This document shows positions 1 through 7,961 of a stretch of 64,000 nucleotides of DNA, piece by piece. Positions within the stretch are counted from its first letter, which is position 1. Each line of letters opens with the position of its first letter. The notes under the pieces are model-generated. The model was not told the DNA's origin and did no database searches. It was given only the letters and a program-made list of their open reading frames with translations. A program made the position numbers and the translations under genes. The DNA is from an uncultured Clostridia bacterium (lineage in GTDB: Bacteria; Bacillota; Clostridia; TANB77; CAG-508): the NCBI GenBank assembly GCA_944392805.1, contig CALXXZ010000002.1, positions 105,637 through 169,636 on the forward strand, given 5' to 3'.

Positions 1-73
1 CTTTTTTTATTCCTTTTTCTTTTTCTAATTCTTCTAAAGCTAATATTAATTCTTTATTATCTATTGCTTTCAT
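1..73 (-). CDS. nusA: NusA, N-terminal 24 residues only (partial)
   Basis: The reverse strand starts with ATG at 73 behind a GGAGG site and reads MKAIDNKELILALEELEKEK before running off the window edge. This matches the N-terminal helix of transcription elongation/termination factor NusA, and nusA follows rimP in most Firmicutes. NusA binds RNA polymerase and modulates pausing and antitermination. Only 24 residues are visible, so the call rests on that short match and on synteny with rimP 14 bases upstream. Confidence 0.85.
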   Translation of the reverse strand, partial: MKAIDNKELILALEELEKEKGIKK

Positions 74-87
74 TTTTTTAATTCCTC

Positions 88-546
88 CTACCATTCATAC
101 ACAGTTTTCATCTGTGATATATTTTTTCTTTCTATTTTTATTTCTTGTTCTTCTGTTTTTATTATTATTTCTTCTGAATTAAATTTTTCTAATATTCCTA
201 TATAGTCTTTTTTTCCATTTTCATCTTTTTTGAATAGTTTTATTTCTATTTTTTTACCTATATTTTGCTCTAGGTGTTTTTCTTTTCTTATTGCTCTTTC
301 TATTCCTGGTGATGATACTTCTAAAAAGTATTGTTCTTTTATATAGTCTGCTTCATCTAATTTTTCGTTTATCTCATTACTTACTTTTTCACAGTCATCT
401 AAGTTTATTCCTTTTGGACTGTCTATATATATTCTTAAATAGTAATTTGGTCCTTCTTTGGCATATTCTACATCATATAGGCTATATCCTATATTTTCTA
501 TTTTGTCTTTGATTAGTTCTTCTACTTTTTCTTCTATTTTCGCCAT
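88..546 (-). CDS. rimP: Ribosome maturation factor RimP
   Basis: A 152-residue protein of normal length for RimP, which binds the 30S subunit and assists its maturation in the cytoplasm. The N-terminal alpha/beta domain carries the family segments DVEY (residues 25-28), LRIYID (37-42) and EVSSPGIER (76-84); the C-terminal part is the SH3-like domain. The start ATG at 546 follows AAGGAGGAACTC. It sits directly upstream of nusA, the conserved rimP-nusA operon head. A short hairpin at 576-598 lies in the leader. Confidence 0.95.
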   Translation of the reverse strand: MAKIEEKVEELIKDKIENIGYSLYDVEYAKEGPNYYLRIYIDSPKGINLDDCEKVSNEINEKLDEADYIKEQYFLEVSSPGIERAIRKEKHLEQNIGKKIEIKLFKKDENGKKDYIGILEKFNSEEIIIKTEEQEIKIERKNISQMKTVYEW

Positions 547-575
547 GAGTTCCTCCTTTTCTTTTTTACAATGAA

Positions 576-598
576 AGAGTAGGATTTGTTCCTACTCT
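576..598. terminator. Short perfect hairpin upstream of rimP
   Basis: AGAGTAGGA (576-584) pairs with TCCTACTCT (590-598) around a 5-base loop. On the minus strand it lies 30 bases before the rimP start with no U-run after it; on the plus strand a weak T-rich stretch follows. It may be a leader structure of the rimP operon or the terminator of a lost gene. Function is not determined by the sequence. Confidence 0.45.
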
Positions 599-722
599 TC
601 TGCTTCTTTTTATGTTCCTTATATATTATACCCAATTTTTCCAATAATTGCAAGGGTTTTTGAAAATTTTTTGTATGTCTTAATTATTTCTACAAATTTC
701 CTCTTCTTTCTTTTATATACAT

Positions 723-750
723 TGACTTTTAAAAATTTTACAATTATAAT
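723..750 (+). promoter_or_regulatory. Predicted sigma-A promoter of the VanW-domain gene
   Basis: TTGACT (723-728) and a perfect TATAAT (745-750) with a 16-base spacer, about 50 bases before the start codon at 802. A GAAAGGAG ribosome site precedes the ATG. Confidence 0.7.
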
Positions 751-801
751 ATTTTTAGGAAAATATTATCGAAATTTATCCTTTTTGAAAGGAGCTTTAC
801 A

Positions 802-2376
802 ATGGATAAAAGACGTTTCAGAAATCGTAATAATAAAAGAAAAAAAGAAAGAAAATTCAATTGGCCTTTAGTTGTAAAAATTGCAATTTTGCTATGTATT
901 GTATTTTTAGCAACATTTTTCTCAATCCTAAATATGGGAAACACAAATATCATAAATAATGTATATATAAATGGAATATCAGTATCATCATTAACAACTG
1001 AAGAAGCTAGAAATAAATTAGAAGCAATAATTGATGAACAATTAGAAAAAGAAATATCAATAAAGTTTGAAGATTATGAGACAAGTATTCTTCCTGCAGA
1101 AATAGATTTTTCTTATGATTTAGCAACAGCTTTAGAAGAAGCTTATGGTATAGGAAGAACTGGAAACATATTAACAAATAATTTCAGAATTTTATTATCT
1201 TTGTTTAAAAAGACTGAAATAGAAGCACCTATTACATACAATTCCGAAATGTTAGATAATATTGTTGATAATATGAGTGTAGAAATTCCTAATCTTGTAG
1301 TTGAACCAACTTATTATATTAATAACAATGAGCTTATTTTGACAAAAGGTACTGCTGGAAACACATTGGATAAAGAAGAAACAAAACAACTTATAATTTC
1401 TTCAATTGATGAGAAAAAAGATGCAATTACATTACCAGTAAAATCAGTTGAACCAGAAGCAATTGATATGCAAAAAATACATGATGAAATATATTCAGAA
1501 CCAGAAAATGCATCAGTTACAAAAGAACCATATTCAATTTCAGTTGATAAAAAAGGTGTAGATTTTGCAATTTCAATTGAAGAAGCTCAAAATTTATTAA
1601 ATACTTCTGAAAGCAATGAAATTTCTATTCCTTTAGTATATAAAGATGCTGAAATTACTGTTGCTGATTTAGGAGAAGATATTTTTGGAACTATGCTTAG
1701 TACAAGTAACACAAAATATGATTCAACAAATACAAATAGAGCAACAAATTTGGAAATTGCTGCAAGTAAAATAAATGGAGTAGTTTTAGCGCCTGGAGAA
1801 GTTTTCTCTTTTAATAAAGTTGTTGGAGAGCGTACAGCAAAAAGCGGATTCAAAGAAGCTGTTATATATGCTGATGGAGAATTAGATTATGGACTTGGTG
1901 GTGGAATTTGTCAAATTTCTTCAAACTTATATTATACTGTACTTAAAGCAAATCTTGAAATTATTGAAAGAAAAAATCACAGTATGACTGTTAACTACCA
2001 ACCAATTGGTACTGATGCAACAGTTTCATATGGAAGTGTAGATTTTAAATTTAAAAATTCTAGAAGCTATCCTATAAAAATTGTTGCAACTGTAAATTCA
2101 GGACTTGTTACTATTTCAATATATGGTGTAAAAGAGGAAAATGAACCTACTGTTGAAATAATTGTAGAAAAAACTCAAGAAGAAGATTTTGACATAGTTT
2201 ACGAAAAAAATTCTTCTATTCCAAAAGGTACAGAAGTTATAAAACAAACTGGAAAGAAAGGTTATAAATGCTCTACTTATAGAGTACTTTATCAAAATGG
2301 AAATTTGATTTCTAAAACTTTATTATCTACTGATACATATAAACCACAAAAACGTATTATTCAAACAAACAAATAA
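802..2376 (+). CDS. VanW family membrane-anchored cell-wall protein with G5-like C-terminus
   Basis: 524 residues. A basic N-terminus is followed by one membrane segment (about 22-43), so most of the protein is outside. Residues about 50-290 contain repeats resembling the peptidoglycan-binding PG_binding_4/YoaR domain. Residues about 295-425 are the VanW domain, with the landmarks APGEVFSFN and GLGGGICQISSNLY (about 362-376). The last 80 residues resemble a G5 domain (SIPKGTEVIKQTGKKG). The architecture is that of B. subtilis YoaR and related proteins; exact biochemical activity is unknown, but the parts point to binding or remodelling of peptidoglycan. It has its own promoter and terminator, so it is a single-gene unit. 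Confidence 0.88.
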   Translation: MDKRRFRNRNNKRKKERKFNWPLVVKIAILLCIVFLATFFSILNMGNTNIINNVYINGISVSSLTTEEARNKLEAIIDEQLEKEISIKFEDYETSILPAEIDFSYDLATALEEAYGIGRTGNILTNNFRILLSLFKKTEIEAPITYNSEMLDNIVDNMSVEIPNLVVEPTYYINNNELILTKGTAGNTLDKEETKQLIISSIDEKKDAITLPVKSVEPEAIDMQKIHDEIYSEPENASVTKEPYSISVDKKGVDFAISIEEAQNLLNTSESNEISIPLVYKDAEITVADLGEDIFGTMLSTSNTKYDSTNTNRATNLEIAASKINGVVLAPGEVFSFNKVVGERTAKSGFKEAVIYADGELDYGLGGGICQISSNLYYTVLKANLEIIERKNHSMTVNYQPIGTDATVSYGSVDFKFKNSRSYPIKIVATVNSGLVTISIYGVKEENEPTVEIIVEKTQEEDFDIVYEKNSSIPKGTEVIKQTGKKGYKCSTYRVLYQNGNLISKTLLSTDTYKPQKRIIQTNK

Positions 2377-2412
2377 TTACCAAGAGGATGCACTCCTTTT
2401 GGTAATATTTTT
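2377..2412 (+). terminator. Rho-independent terminator after the VanW gene
   Basis: TTACCAAGAGGA (2377-2388) pairs with TCCTTTTGGTAA (2394-2405) around TGCAC with one G-T wobble, followed by TATTTTTTTA. It begins directly at the stop codon. Confidence 0.9.
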
Positions 2413-2435
2413 TTATTTTCAAAATATTATTAAAC

Positions 2436-3749
2436 ATGAAAACATTAAAAATATTTGTATTTAATACTTTAATTTTATTATTTAGTTCTATAATTTTACA
2501 AATTATAGGAATGTTTTTTAATATTTATATTGCTAATACTGTAGGTGAAGAAGCTGTAGGTGTATTTTCTCTTGTCATGTCAGTTTATATGTTTGGCATT
2601 ACACTTGCTTCTGCTGGAATTAATATTGCCACAACCCGTGTAGTCTCTGAAGAACTTGCTTGTAATAATGAAACAGGTGCAAAAAATGCTGCTAAAAGAT
2701 GTATATTTTTTAGTGTTTTATCAGGTATTGGTGCTAGTATTATATTTTTTATTTTCGCAGATTTTATAACTATTCATTGCTTGCATAATCGCATTAGTAA
2801 GGATGTTATTTATTTAATTTGTATTGCTCTTCCTTTTATTGCTATGTCTTCTGCAGTTAATGGATATTTTACTGGTGTAAGGCGTGTATATAAAAATGCT
2901 TTTGCTAAGTTTTTCGAAGAATTTGTTAAAATAACTTGTACAGCATTTCTACTAAAATCTTTTATGCCTGATGGAATTGACTATGCTTGTTATGCACTTA
3001 TTTTAGCAGATGTAATTTCTGAAGTACTTTCTTTTATATATTTATATATTTTATATAGAATGGATAAACGCAAATCTATATCCGAATCTCGTTATAAGGA
3101 TTTAGATTCATATGATAAACGTATTTTAAGAATTACTATACCTGTTGCACTAACTTCATATTTGCGTTCTGGTTTGTCTACTGCTAAACAACTTATTATT
3201 CCATCTAGTCTTCAAAAAAGTGGTATGAATTCTTCTAATTCTTTAATTGCTTATGGTGTTGTTAATGGGATGGCAATGCCTATTATAATGTTTCCTGTAA
3301 TTCTGGTAACTAGTTTTAGCGGTTTACTTGTCCCAGAGTTTTCTAGGTATTATGTTGAGAGAAAGTTTAAGAAAATAAAAAGTGTTTCAACTATTATTCT
3401 TTCTGCAACTTTTATATTTTCACTTTTGGTTGCTATTATTATTTTTATTTTTGCTGATAAACTTGCTATTCTCATTTATGATAAAATAGAAATTGCTAAA
3501 TATTTACGTATTCTTTCTCCTTTAATTATTATTATGTATCTTGATATTGTTATTGATAGTATTTTAAAGGGATTAGATGCTCAAGTTAGTGTCATGGGAA
3601 TTAATGTTTTTGATTGCGTTGTTAGTATTGCTTTTATTTATTTTTTAGTCCCTATTCTTGGATTTAGTGGTTATATAATTTCTATTTTTATTAGTGAGGT
3701 TATTGATTTTACTCTTAGTGGATATAAATTATTGAAACTTTTGCACTAA
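2436..3749 (+). CDS. MOP-superfamily polysaccharide flippase (SpoVB-like)
   Basis: 437 residues, almost entirely hydrophobic, with about 12 membrane segments. The start (TLILLFSSIILQIIGMFFN) and the segment ALPFIAMSSAVNGYFTGVRR match oligosaccharide/lipid II flippases of the RfbX/SpoVB/MurJ group. These export lipid-linked sugars across the membrane, in spore formers often for cortex synthesis. It is about 80 residues shorter than typical SpoVB. No good ribosome site is visible before the ATG at 2436. A second family member lies at 43386-44996. The substrate cannot be read from sequence. Confidence 0.82.
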   Translation: MKTLKIFVFNTLILLFSSIILQIIGMFFNIYIANTVGEEAVGVFSLVMSVYMFGITLASAGINIATTRVVSEELACNNETGAKNAAKRCIFFSVLSGIGASIIFFIFADFITIHCLHNRISKDVIYLICIALPFIAMSSAVNGYFTGVRRVYKNAFAKFFEEFVKITCTAFLLKSFMPDGIDYACYALILADVISEVLSFIYLYILYRMDKRKSISESRYKDLDSYDKRILRITIPVALTSYLRSGLSTAKQLIIPSSLQKSGMNSSNSLIAYGVVNGMAMPIIMFPVILVTSFSGLLVPEFSRYYVERKFKKIKSVSTIILSATFIFSLLVAIIIFIFADKLAILIYDKIEIAKYLRILSPLIIIMYLDIVIDSILKGLDAQVSVMGINVFDCVVSIAFIYFLVPILGFSGYIISIFISEVIDFTLSGYKLLKLLH

Positions 3750-3754
3750 AGGGG

Positions 3755-3929
3755 ACGGTCCTTTTTGGTGCATTTTCTATGTTTAGCATAAATGAAAAGT
3801 TTATATATTACTATTCCATAGCAAAAACATATTTTGGGTCTTCGTCGGGGGGCTTTGCTTTATTTCATAGTAATATATAAACTTTTCATTATATTTATAA
3901 ATTTTGAAAAATGCATCAAAAAGGACCGT
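3755..3929. repeat. Nested palindromic element: GGACCGTCC-type outer arms around a 100-bp MITE-like element (copy 1)
   Basis: Outer arms 3755-3776 and 3908-3929 are inverted repeats with one mismatch in 22, starting in ACGGTCC/GGACCGT. Inside them lies a second perfect 24-bp inverted repeat (3791-3814 and 3867-3890). Its centre (3815-3866) carries a GC-rich core, GGGTCTTCGTCGGGGGGC, very unusual in this AT-rich DNA. The inner element is repeated at about 49972-50058. The whole fills the gap between two convergent genes and could act as a bidirectional terminator. Confidence 0.8.
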
Positions 3930-3938
3930 AGTCTTTAA

Positions 3939-4664
3939 TTAATTCAATTGTATAATGGCATGTGTTATTTTTTCATCTGTACTTTTAATAGTTACAATAT
4001 GTTTGCCATCTTCAAATGAATATTTACATTTTACAGTATCTCCAAGTTTTATTTCTTTTTTATATGATATTCTAACATTATTCAAATCGCCTTTTATATA
4101 GACATCCTCTGGTAATGCCTCATTAGCTAAATCTAAATAATTCAAATTATGCATATGATTATTTACATCTATATCTGCTCTTTTTACAGTATAGTTTATC
4201 TCTCTTTCAAAGTTTGATGGTTCTAATATTTTATCAAATTGTTCATTTTCAAATACTTTTTTATCTATTTCAGGGTTATATCTTTCAAGAACTTCATCAG
4301 AAACTCTCACAATTTTCTCCTTTTCTGTGTCTAATAATACCCATTTAGATGCTGCAACTGCTATAATCTCTCCTTGCTCATTAGATATTTCAAAATCACG
4401 AAATGCATAACATTTTACAGCATGTCTTGACCATGTTTTTACTCTTATTTTTTCTGAATAATCTGGTCTTCTAATAACTTGTAGTCTCCAATCTAGCAAT
4501 AACCATGTTAAATGTGTTTGTGGTATATCTAATACACCATAACCTGCTATATTTGAATGTATTTCCCCTACATCTTCTAAATCACTTAATATTGCTTTGT
4601 TTGTAATTTTATTATCTTGTCCAATTTCTGACAACTTTACTCTGTATTCTTGTTCAACTATCAT
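3939..4664 (-). CDS. Acyl-ACP thioesterase
   Basis: The family match begins at MIVEQEYRVKLSEIG, so I place the start at ATG 4664 (241 residues). A longer reading from GTG 4712 would add 16 residues encoded by an inserted palindrome (4678-4704). The protein has two hot-dog folds. The first half contains LTWLLLDWRLQVIRRP and the second DVNNHMHNLNYLDL, the conserved Asn/His region of FatA/TesA-type enzymes. It hydrolyses fatty acyl-ACP to free fatty acid in the cytoplasm. The AAAGGAG site at about 4711-4717 lies roughly 47 bases before the ATG, apparently separated from it by the palindrome. It follows pgi and rpe on the same strand. Confidence 0.85.
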   Translation of the reverse strand: MIVEQEYRVKLSEIGQDNKITNKAILSDLEDVGEIHSNIAGYGVLDIPQTHLTWLLLDWRLQVIRRPDYSEKIRVKTWSRHAVKCYAFRDFEISNEQGEIIAVAASKWVLLDTEKEKIVRVSDEVLERYNPEIDKKVFENEQFDKILEPSNFEREINYTVKRADIDVNNHMHNLNYLDLANEALPEDVYIKGDLNNVRISYKKEIKLGDTVKCKYSFEDGKHIVTIKSTDEKITHAIIQLN

Positions 4665-4677
4665 TTTGTTCAAAATG

Positions 4678-4704
4678 CTCAAAAGAGGACCGTCCCCTTT
4701 TGAG
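4678..4704. repeat. GGACCGTCC palindrome at the 5' end of the thioesterase gene
   Basis: CTCAAAAG (4678-4685) and CTTTTGAG (4697-4704) enclose AGGACCGTCCC, itself a GGAC/GTCC inverted repeat. The motif is shared with 3751-3761, 3922-3929 and 9555-9583. Here it separates a good AAAGGAG ribosome site from the likely start codon. Confidence 0.85.
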
Positions 4705-4722
4705 TATAACACTCCTTTCGTA

Positions 4723-6030
4723 TTAATATCCTGGTTTTTCTAATAATTTAAACATATTCTTTTTATATTTTTCTACTCCTGGTTGATTGAATGGATTTAC
4801 TCCTAATATCATTCCTGACATTGCACATGACTTTTCAAAGAAATATATTAAATGTCCAATTGTTTCTTCTGTTAATTTTGGTAATTCTATTACTATATTC
4901 GGAACATCTCCTGATACATGTGCTTCTATCGTTCCTTCCATTGCCTTTTTGTTTACGTAGTCTAATTTTTTTCCTGCTAAATAATTTAATCCATCTAAAT
5001 TATCTTGTTCTTCTTTTATTTCTATGTCTGAATTTGATTTTTCTATTCTTATTACTGTTTCAAATAAGTTTCTTCTTCCTTCTTGTATATATTGTCCCAT
5101 TGAGTGTAAGTCTGTTGTAAAATCTACTCCTGCTGGGAATATTCCTAGTTGGTCTTTTCCTTCACTTTCTCCATATAGTTGTTTCCACCATTCTGTGAAA
5201 TAATGCATTTTAGGTTCATAGTTTACTAATATTTCTGTATTTTTGTATAATTTATACAATATGTTTCTTACTATTGCATATTGATAACATGCATTATATT
5301 TTAAATTTGGATCTTCATATTTTACTTGTGCTGTTCTTGCACCTTCCATTAATTTGTCTATATTTATTCCCGCTACTGCTATTGGCAATAGTCCTACTGC
5401 TGTTAGTACTGAATATCTTCCTCCAACATTGTCTGGTATTACAAATGTTTCATATCCTTCTTCATTTGCTAATATTTTTAATGCTCCTTTTTCTTTATCT
5501 GTTGTTACATATATTCTACTTCTTGCTTCATCTATTCCATATCTATTTTCTAATATTTCTCTGAATATTCTGAATGCTATTGCAGGTTCTGTTGTTGTTC
5601 CTGATTTTGATATTACATTTACTGAAAAGTCTTTTGTTCCTATTAATTCTATTAAGTCATTTATGTAGTTTGGACTTAAATTATTTCCCACATATAATAT
5701 TTGTGGTGCTTTTCTTTTTTCTTCTGATAACATATTATAAAATGTGCTTGTTAGGCTTTCTATTACTGCTCTTGCTCCTAAATATGATCCACCTATTCCT
5801 ATTACTACTAATATTTCTGATTCTTCTTGTATTTTTTTAGCTGATTGTTTTATTCTTTCGAATTCTTCTTTATCATAGTTTGTTGGCAATTCTAGCCACC
5901 CTACAAAATCTTTTTCATCTTTTGCTCTTTTATGTAATTCTTGATGTATTTGCTCTACTTTTTCTTTATATTGCATTACTGTTTTTTGCTCTACTCCTGA
6001 ATATTTTAGATTTAATTTTAAATTTAACAT
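4723..6030 (-). CDS. pgi: Glucose-6-phosphate isomerase
   Basis: 435 residues, normal for the Firmicutes type. It interconverts glucose 6-phosphate and fructose 6-phosphate in glycolysis. Landmarks are the sugar-phosphate-binding [11 protein letters not shown] (about 77-87), [26 protein letters not shown] (PGI signature 1) and [16 protein letters not shown], followed by the C-terminal Lys region ([10 protein letters not shown]). The ATG at 6030 follows AGAGGAGTGG. It is read with rpe 15 bases upstream and the thioesterase downstream. Confidence 0.97.
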   Translation of the reverse strand: MLNLKLNLKYSGVEQKTVMQYKEKVEQIHQELHKRAKDEKDFVGWLELPTNYDKEEFERIKQSAKKIQEESEILVVIGIGGSYLGARAVIESLTSTFYNMLSEEKRKAPQILYVGNNLSPNYINDLIELIGTKDFSVNVISKSGTTTEPAIAFRIFREILENRYGIDEARSRIYVTTDKEKGALKILANEEGYETFVIPDNVGGRYSVLTAVGLLPIAVAGINIDKLMEGARTAQVKYEDPNLKYNACYQYAIVRNILYKLYKNTEILVNYEPKMHYFTEWWKQLYGESEGKDQLGIFPAGVDFTTDLHSMGQYIQEGRRNLFETVIRIEKSNSDIEIKEEQDNLDGLNYLAGKKLDYVNKKAMEGTIEAHVSGDVPNIVIELPKLTEETIGHLIYFFEKSCAMSGMILGVNPFNQPGVEKYKKNMFKLLEKPGY

Positions 6031-6045
6031 TTTTCCACTCCTCTT

Positions 6046-6705
6046 CTAACTTTTTAGTTCATCTATTATTACTTTGTAGTCTGATGCCATTAATATTGAT
6101 GTTCCTGCAACTAATATGTTTGCTCCAGCTTCTTTTATTCTTGGAGCTGTTTTTAGGTTTATTCCTCCATCTGCTTCTATGTCTATTTCTATATTTTTTC
6201 TTTCACAATATGTTTTTAGTTCTGATATTTTTCCTAACATGTCTGTTATTAGCGTTTGACCACCTTTTCCTGGCTCTACTGTCATTACTAAACATACATG
6301 TATGTATGGTAAGTATTCATATATTTCTTTTATGTCTGTTTCTGGTTTTATTGATATTCCGACTTTTGAACCACTTTCTTTTATTAGTTGTATGTTTTCC
6401 ATTATTTCTTCTTTACTTTTACATGCTTCTAAATGGAATGTTATTGTGTTTGGCTCTGCTACTGAAAAGTCTTCTATTCCTTTTTTTACGTCTTCTACCA
6501 TTAGGTGCACATCTAATGGCAAGTTTGATATTCTTTTTATATATGTACTATATTCTAGCATTTTTTGATATGTGTCTTTTTCTACGAATTTTCCATCCAT
6601 TACGTCTATATGAAAATAGTCTGTTTTTGATTTTTCTAGTGCTAAAAATGTTTCTGCCTCTTTTCCTTTTTCTACTGTTAATATTGATGTTGATATCTCT
6701 ATCAT
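6046..6705 (-). CDS. rpe: Ribulose-phosphate 3-epimerase
   Basis: 219 residues, TIM-barrel fold. It interconverts ribulose 5-phosphate and xylulose 5-phosphate in the pentose phosphate pathway. The metal-binding segments FHIDVMDGKFV, LDVHLMVEDV and EADGGI are present. The usual VNPGFGGQ loop reads VEPGKGGQ, a variant that could reflect a related epimerase specificity, so the substrate is a little less certain than the family. The ATG at 6705 follows AGGAGG. It heads the rpe-pgi-thioesterase run. Confidence 0.9.
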   Translation of the reverse strand: MIEISTSILTVEKGKEAETFLALEKSKTDYFHIDVMDGKFVEKDTYQKMLEYSTYIKRISNLPLDVHLMVEDVKKGIEDFSVAEPNTITFHLEACKSKEEIMENIQLIKESGSKVGISIKPETDIKEIYEYLPYIHVCLVMTVEPGKGGQTLITDMLGKISELKTYCERKNIEIDIEADGGINLKTAPRIKEAGANILVAGTSILMASDYKVIIDELKS

Positions 6706-6746
6706 TTGTTTTCCTCCTATCTGCTCTTATTTTACTATTACACACA

Positions 6747-6776
6747 AAAAATAGCAAGTATTTTCTTGCTATTTTT
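6747..6776. terminator. Symmetric terminator-like hairpin between rpe and the DUF4912 gene
   Basis: AAAAATAGCAAG (6747-6758) pairs with CTTGCTATTTTT (6765-6776) around TATTTT. It has A/T runs on both sides and could work in either direction. It lies between divergently transcribed genes, so it may be an attenuator of rpe or a relic. Confidence 0.55.
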
Positions 6777-6909
6777 ATAATAAACTATTAATGTTATTCT
6801 ATTACTTTGCATTGCCTGTAATAGTTACTATATATTCTTTATTTGTATTTTTATAAATATATAGAAAAGTTCTCTTCATGAACTTTTTTATTTTTTTTTG
6901 TAAATTCCC

Positions 6910-6938
6910 TTGAATTTATTTCTTTTTTGATATAGTAT
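6910..6938 (+). promoter_or_regulatory. Predicted promoter of the DUF4912 gene
   Basis: TTGAAT (6910-6915), a 17-base spacer and TAGTAT (6933-6938), 37 bases before the start codon. AGGAGG follows at about 6962. Confidence 0.6.
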
Positions 6939-6974
6939 ATAGAAAAATAATGTCTTTTACATAGGAGGATAAAA

Positions 6975-7895
6975 ATGCCAACAAAAACAAAAGAAATAAA
7001 TGAAGAAAAAGTTAAGCCAGCAAAAAAAGTAACAGCTAAAAAAGAAACTGTAAAAAAAGAAGAAAAAAAGGCAACTACAAAAGCAAGTACCAAAAAGTCA
7101 ACTGCTACAAAAACTACAACAAAGAAAACAACTACAGCCAAAAAGACCACAACAAAAAAAACTTCAACAGCAAAAACTGTAGCAAAGAAAACAACTGCAA
7201 AAAAAGTAGCAACTAAAAAAGCAAAACCAGTTGCTGAAGTAGTGGAATATTATGACTTGCCATATAGATATAATGAAACAATCGTAAAAATTTTGTATCA
7301 AACTCCTGATACCCTATTTGTATATTGGGATATATCAGATAAAGATAGAGAAAATTATATAGCTGAATATGGAGAAAACTTCTTTAATATAACAAGACCT
7401 GTATTAATAGTACATAATGATACAATGAATTACAGTTTTGAAATTCCAATAAACGACTTTGCAAACAGTTGGTATTTACATATAAATGACAGTAAATGTA
7501 ATTATAGAGTAGAATTAGGTAGACGTCCTAATTACTATAATGAAGATGCAACAAAAGAAATTCAAGAAAATATTCATACAGATTATATATATGTCTCTGA
7601 TTCAAATAAAATAGAATCACCAAATGATAGAGTATTATTTTCAACAAACGAAAATAATACAATAAAATTCAGAAATATAAAAAATCAAAATGAAACATCA
7701 AAATCATTATATGAAATAGTTAAAAATTTGCCAGCAATGAGAAAAGTAGAAAATATACCATATATAAAAGAAGAATTATTCCAAAAAGTATATGAAGGAA
7801 TATACCAAAGCGAAGATATTTCATTCTTTGAAAGAATTTCAAATCCAACATCAGGAGGAAATCCTTCATCAGGAAGTATTCCAGTTAAATTTTAG
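6975..7895 (+). CDS. DUF4912 protein with Lys/Thr/Ala-rich histone-like N-terminus
   Basis: 306 residues in two parts. Residues about 1-85 are low-complexity, dominated by Lys, Thr and Ala (TTKKTT and AKK repeats), resembling histone H1/HU-tail sequences. Residues about 90-230 are a DUF4912 domain (PDTLFVYWDISD, LHINDSKCNYRVELGR). The rest is Asn-rich and ends in a Gly/Ser tail. DUF4912 has no proven activity; its fold has been compared with carbohydrate- or peptide-binding modules. The gene is immediately followed by a GH57 glucan-branching enzyme, which suggests a role with polysaccharide. Confidence 0.8.
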   Translation: MPTKTKEINEEKVKPAKKVTAKKETVKKEEKKATTKASTKKSTATKTTTKKTTTAKKTTTKKTSTAKTVAKKTTAKKVATKKAKPVAEVVEYYDLPYRYNETIVKILYQTPDTLFVYWDISDKDRENYIAEYGENFFNITRPVLIVHNDTMNYSFEIPINDFANSWYLHINDSKCNYRVELGRRPNYYNEDATKEIQENIHTDYIYVSDSNKIESPNDRVLFSTNENNTIKFRNIKNQNETSKSLYEIVKNLPAMRKVENIPYIKEELFQKVYEGIYQSEDISFFERISNPTSGGNPSSGSIPVKF

Positions 7896-7906
7896 AAGAT
7901 TAATAT

Positions 7907-7941
7907 GTCGTAGGACTATACTTCCCCTACGACTTTATTTT
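7907..7941 (+). terminator. Hairpin terminator between the DUF4912 and GH57 genes
   Basis: GTCGTAGG (7907-7914) pairs with CCTACGAC (7926-7933), followed by TTTATTTT. It would reduce read-through into the GH57 gene, which begins 20 bases later. Confidence 0.75.
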
Positions 7942-7961
7942 AATAAAGGAGAAATAATAAA

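Noticed and set aside
5880-6791. Long plus-strand open frame of about 300 codons over pgi and rpe
   Set aside because: It is antisense to two clear enzymes, its translation is a Leu/Phe-rich run typical of the reverse of AT-rich coding DNA, and it has no proper ribosome site.
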